A stretch of 64,000 bases of DNA, from positions 186,001-250,000 of the forward strand of contig NZ_JAKRRW010000002.1 of the NCBI RefSeq assembly GCF_026191635.1, in the 5' to 3' direction. The DNA comes from Photobacterium obscurum. Its GTDB lineage: Bacteria; Pseudomonadota; Gammaproteobacteria; Enterobacterales; Vibrionaceae. Shown here one piece after another: positions 60,791 to 64,000 of this stretch. A program made the translations under genes and the position numbers. Position 1 is the first letter of the stretch. Every line of letters begins with the position of its first letter. The notes below the pieces were generated by a model. It worked only from the letters and a program-made list of their open reading frames with translations, was not told where the DNA came from and ran no database searches.

Positions 60791-62542
60791 ATGAAAATCG
60801 CAGTTGTAACAGCTTGCCCAAGTGGCATTGCAAATAGCGTGATTGCCGCGGGCTTAATGGAAAAGGCCGCAGCTGAACTAAAATGGACGGCTGATATTGA
60901 ATGTCAGTCAACGGTAATGCCGGTCAAGGCGTTAACGAATACCCAGATTGCTGACGCGGATTGTATCGTGATTGCTGCCAATACGGCAGTCGACACGACA
61001 CGTTTCAAAGGAAAGAAAGTATATCAGTCTGATATCGGTGCTTGTCTTGCTGATCCGAAAATGTATCTTGAACAAGCGGTTGCCCAGGCTCGGGTCTCGA
61101 AAGTCGTTAATACAACTCCTTCGGCAGGTGCTGTCACGGCTGTATCAACAGGAGCGAAGAAAATTGTAGCGATCACGGCTTGTCCGACAGGGGTTGCACA
61201 CACCTTTATGGCCGCCGAGGCGTTGGAAGATGAGGGCAAACGCCAAGGGCACCAAATCAAGGTAGAAACCCGAGGCTCTGTGGGGGCCAAGAACCAGCTG
61301 ACCGCAGATGAAATTGCAGCGGCTGATCTGGTGATTATTGCGGCTGATATTGAAGTTGATTTGGCCCGTTTCGACGGTAAAAAGCTGTATAAAACCAGTA
61401 CTGGTCTAGCTCTGAAGAAAACAGCTCAGGAGCTGGATACAGCATTCACAACTGCCACGGTGTATAAACACGAAGCAGGGGCATCTTCTGAAGCAGGACA
61501 AAAGCAAGAAAAAACGGGAGCCTACAAACACTTGATGACAGGTGTTTCGCATATGTTGCCGTTGGTTGTTGCTGGTGGTTTGGCTATCGCGCTGTCTTTC
61601 GTTTTCGGTATCGAAGCCTTTAAGGAAGAGGGGACACTGGCGGCAGCCCTGATGACTATTGGTGGCGGTTCGGCCTTTGCCCTTATGGTTCCAGTACTTG
61701 CCGGCTTCATTGCTTTCTCTATAGCTGACCGTCCCGGTCTGGCGCCGGGCTTGATTGGCGGTATGTTGGCAAGCTCGACTGGGGCCGGTTTCCTCGGTGG
61801 TATCGTGGCGGGTTTCCTTGCGGGTTACAGCGCCAAGCTGGTGGCAGATAAAGTGAAGTTGCCGCAGTCGATGGAAGCACTGAAACCGATTTTGATTATT
61901 CCTTTGGTCGCAAGTTTAATCACCGGTTTGATCATGATATACGTTGTTGGTGGCCCGGTATCTGCTGCGATGACAGGTCTGACTGATTTCCTTAATAATA
62001 TGGGATCGGCGAATGCTGTACTGCTGGGCATTATCCTTGGTTGTATGATGTGTTTCGACTTGGGTGGTCCGGTTAACAAAGCGGCATATACCTTTGGGGT
62101 TGGTCTGTTGGCATCACAAACTTATGCGCCGATGGCTGCAGTAATGGCGGCTGGTATGGTTCCGGCTCTTGGTATGGGACTGGCGACTTTCCTTGCCAAA
62201 CGTAAGTTCAATGCGAGTGAATCTGAGGCGGGTAAAGCGTCTTTTGTACTGGGTCTGTGTTTTATCTCAGAAGGTGCAATTCCGTTTGCAGCGCGTGATC
62301 CTATGCGTGTTATCCCAAGCTGTATGGCAGGGGGAGCTCTGACTGGTGCACTTTCTATGTTATTCGGCGCGAAGCTGATGGCACCACACGGTGGCTTGTT
62401 TGTGCTGTTCATTCCGAATGCGATTACCCCTGTACTAATGTATTTGGTTGCTATCGCTGCGGGTACAGTTGTAACTGGTGTGACTTATGCCTTCTTGAAG
62501 AAATCTGACGAAGAGCAGTTGGTAGCCGCAACCGCAAAGTAG
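60791..62542 (+). CDS. fruA: Fructose PTS permease, IIB'BC
   Basis: A 583-residue inner-membrane transporter that phosphorylates fructose at C1 while importing it. It has two IIB domains followed by a IIC domain (about residues 240-580, eight to ten helices). The first IIB domain has VVTACPSG (Cys9) and the second ITACPTGVAHT (Cys131); the second is the canonical phosphocysteine. IIC blocks are GGSAFALMVPVLAG, SIADRPGLAPGLIGG, and FISEGAIPFAARDP. In E. coli the first domain (IIB') has lost its Cys; here it is kept. A strong terminator follows the stop. Confidence 0.95.
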   Translation: MKIAVVTACPSGIANSVIAAGLMEKAAAELKWTADIECQSTVMPVKALTNTQIADADCIVIAANTAVDTTRFKGKKVYQSDIGACLADPKMYLEQAVAQARVSKVVNTTPSAGAVTAVSTGAKKIVAITACPTGVAHTFMAAEALEDEGKRQGHQIKVETRGSVGAKNQLTADEIAAADLVIIAADIEVDLARFDGKKLYKTSTGLALKKTAQELDTAFTTATVYKHEAGASSEAGQKQEKTGAYKHLMTGVSHMLPLVVAGGLAIALSFVFGIEAFKEEGTLAAALMTIGGGSAFALMVPVLAGFIAFSIADRPGLAPGLIGGMLASSTGAGFLGGIVAGFLAGYSAKLVADKVKLPQSMEALKPILIIPLVASLITGLIMIYVVGGPVSAAMTGLTDFLNNMGSANAVLLGIILGCMMCFDLGGPVNKAAYTFGVGLLASQTYAPMAAVMAAGMVPALGMGLATFLAKRKFNASESEAGKASFVLGLCFISEGAIPFAARDPMRVIPSCMAGGALTGALSMLFGAKLMAPHGGLFVLFIPNAITPVLMYLVAIAAGTVVTGVTYAFLKKSDEEQLVAATAK

Positions 62543-62557
62543 TATTGAAATAAAGAG

Positions 62558-62590
62558 AGCCCCGGCATTGTGAATGTCGGGGCTTTTTTT
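62558..62590 (+). terminator. fruBKA terminator
   Basis: AGCCCCG / CGGGGCT stem extended by GCAT/ATGT, followed by T8. It lies 16 bases past the fruA stop. Confidence 0.93.
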
Positions 62591-62758
62591 TGTCAGCTCA
62601 AAACCACGGCTCTAAGCTGTGGTGAGTGTTTAATATAAATATAAGACTGGTTTCATATCTTTTACTATACTGATTTATAGCGTGATTTTTAAAGTTTAGA
62701 AAGATTGCAAACCGCAACTGAGATGGTGAGGCCTTTAGAGCCAATATAAGGAATAAAA

Positions 62759-63688
62759 ATGAAGGGATTGATTACTATTCTTTGCGTTTGGTTGATTGGT
62801 TCGGCTAATGCGCTGGCGGCAGCACCAGAAGTCATTGCTGGAAAAACAAAGTTTAAGCATGTCATGACGATCGGAAGCAAAGGCGCCGGTATCGGGCAGT
62901 TTCGTTATGTTGAAGATTTCGCTATTGATAGCCAGGGACGGTTACTTGTAACCGATGCGAGAAATAGCAACGTTCAAATATTTGACAAATATTCTGGCGA
63001 GTATCTAGGTACCTTCGAAGGGGGAAGTGCAGGAAAGTTTGAAAAACCTGAAGGTATTGCTGTCGATGCTGTTGGAAATATTTATATCGCTGATTATGTC
63101 AATGGGTATATAAAAAAATACGATAAAGATTTTACTCATATTATTACCTTCAGTGATTTTGGCATAGACCCTGGGGAAAATATGGAATCGGAGTTTATGA
63201 CAATATACGAAAATCGCCTGTATATGGCTGATAAAGGAAATAACCGAGTCGATGTTTTTGACCTCGAGGGAAATTTTTTATTTTTATTTGACCATAAAGG
63301 TTCCCTAGAGGCCCCACAGGCCGCCAAATCGACATCGACTGGTGATATTTACGTTGTCGATATGGGGAATGATCGCGTTTTGCACTTTAATCGTGAGGGA
63401 ATATTTAAACGTAAACTTGGAAAATATGGAAAACGCGCGGGTGAATTTGATAAGCCTGTTGGTTTAGCAATAGACGGCAGAGATCATATTTACGTTAGCG
63501 AGGCACATAACGATAGAATACAGGTATTCGACCAGGATTTTAATTTGCTGGCAACTTGGGGAGAGCACGGCAGTGGTATCGGTCAGTTCAAAAATCTTCA
63601 TGGGCTGCTTGTCGATGAAAGAGGCTATGTTTTTGCTGCCGATACGGGCAATAACCGCATACAAGTCTTTGCTCCTCAAAACCAATAA
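62759..63688 (+). CDS. Secreted NHL-repeat beta-propeller protein
   Basis: A 309-residue exported protein. Residues 1-22 are a signal peptide (NALAAAP). About six NHL-type blades follow, each with a G-x-F...P-x-G-I-A-V-D...G-x-x-Y-V-x-D...N-x-R-I-x-x-F pattern: for example KFEKPEGIAVDAVGNIYIAD, GEFDKPVGLAIDGRDHIYVS, and GQFKNLHGLLVDERGYVFAAD. These propellers bind proteins or sugars, and some are enzymes; the role here is unknown. It lies 216 bases after the fruA stop and 16 bases before the next gene, so it belongs with that gene rather than with fru. Confidence 0.8.
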   Translation: MKGLITILCVWLIGSANALAAAPEVIAGKTKFKHVMTIGSKGAGIGQFRYVEDFAIDSQGRLLVTDARNSNVQIFDKYSGEYLGTFEGGSAGKFEKPEGIAVDAVGNIYIADYVNGYIKKYDKDFTHIITFSDFGIDPGENMESEFMTIYENRLYMADKGNNRVDVFDLEGNFLFLFDHKGSLEAPQAAKSTSTGDIYVVDMGNDRVLHFNREGIFKRKLGKYGKRAGEFDKPVGLAIDGRDHIYVSEAHNDRIQVFDQDFNLLATWGEHGSGIGQFKNLHGLLVDERGYVFAADTGNNRIQVFAPQNQ

Positions 63689-63704
63689 ATAAGAGTGACA
63701 TGGT

Positions 63705-64000
63705 ATGAATGATGGCCTGAATTCACAGCACAGTTACAGTCGATATATTGTTCTATGTCTAATTATGGTTACTTTTGTTGGTTTGCTGAGTGGTTTGTTT
63801 ATTAACTATAAGCTGTATCAAAGCCGGCAGATTGCTCGTGAGGTAAGCAATAGTGCGCAATATTCGCTATCGACGCTGACGCCAATGCTTAACGAGCAAA
63901 GAGAAGTTATAGCACGAATAGATAAAGCAAGATCTGAAGCGAATATTGGTTATGCGTATGTCAAAAAACTACTTAAAGAATTACGTGCAAGCGAACTAGA
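63705..64000 (+). CDS. Membrane protein with coiled-coil region, N-terminal part
   Basis: The reading frame starts at ATG 63705 and is open to the window edge (98 residues seen). After a polar start (MNDGLNSQHSYSRY), residues 15-36 form a transmembrane helix (IVLCLIMVTFVGLLSGLFI). A long charged helix follows, with heptad-like spacing (EVSNSAQYSLSTLTPMLNEQ, then REVIARIDKARSEANIGY). This is the N-terminal anchor and stalk seen in sensors and in envelope assembly proteins; the rest is needed to decide. It follows the NHL-propeller gene by 16 bases, so the two are probably an operon. Confidence 0.6.
   Translation, partial: MNDGLNSQHSYSRYIVLCLIMVTFVGLLSGLFINYKLYQSRQIAREVSNSAQYSLSTLTPMLNEQREVIARIDKARSEANIGYAYVKKLLKELRASEL

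Overview
The window looks like chromosomal DNA of a marine gammaproteobacterium of the Vibrionaceae, most likely a Photobacterium-like species. The signs are a family II (DHH) inorganic pyrophosphatase, a YnhF micro-protein, a HI1450/YciU-type acidic protein, a Fur-controlled haem receptor with FRAP/NPDL motifs, a Cra-controlled fruBKA operon, two CSS-motif EAL proteins, and the block rplY / radD / rsuA / bcr, which is also a neighbourhood in Escherichia coli. Genus assignment is inference. I saw no rRNA, tRNA, CRISPR array, transposase or phage gene.

Layout. 1-4.6 kb: an incomplete secreted protein, a MetPS-type sodium/amino-acid symporter with its 33-residue subunit, an outer-membrane barrel, YnhF and a patatin phospholipase. 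4.6-16 kb: ppaC, two cyclic-di-GMP phosphodiesterases, a prolyl aminopeptidase, ribA, and a block (NTF2-like protein, LysR regulator, EmrD exporter) lying between inverted copies of a short terminal-inverted-repeat element. 16-21.7 kb: a nucleotidyltransferase-fold protein, DNA polymerase II, a chemoreceptor and a small unknown protein. 21.7-30.6 kb: DUF1289, rplY, the haem receptor, radD, an acetyltransferase, rsuA, bcr and a DUF2913-like gene. 30.6-39.4 kb: an SDR/DUF2867 protein, a MATE exporter, a three-gene operon (MacB/YbbA-like ATPase, FtsX-type permease, AttH/CrtC-like lipoprotein) and an AbgA-like amidohydrolase. 39.6-46.6 kb: a tightly packed six-gene run encoding a FUSC inner-membrane pump, a NodT-type outer-membrane lipoprotein, an AaeX-like small protein, an HlyD-type adaptor, a potassium-channel protein and an AI-2E-family permease.

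46.7-55.6 kb carries the most striking metabolic system. A minus-strand operon (acyl-CoA dehydrogenase, carboxylase beta, enoyl-CoA hydratase, biotin-carrying carboxylase alpha, AtuA/DUF1446) stands opposite a divergent HSDL2/AtuB-like short-chain dehydrogenase. Together they reproduce the AtuA-F gene content of the acyclic-terpene (citronellol/geraniol) pathway of Pseudomonas. The beta subunit also lacks the bulky active-site stretch typical of methylcrotonyl-CoA carboxylase. A leucine/isovalerate (Liu) role is the main alternative.

55.7-58.4 kb: two overlapping GTPase genes, one with a DUF697 tail and one with an N-terminal membrane hairpin. 58.4-62.6 kb: the fructose PTS operon fruB-fruK-fruA behind three Cra/FruR-like palindromes, ended by a strong terminator. 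The window closes with a secreted NHL-repeat propeller and the start of a membrane/coiled-coil protein cut by the window edge.

Non-coding structure beyond the genes includes the three-copy terminal-inverted-repeat family, two matching 21-base palindromes about 17.7 kb apart, a 14-bp-arm hairpin directly before a Shine-Dalgarno, and adjacent palindromes before the chemoreceptor gene.
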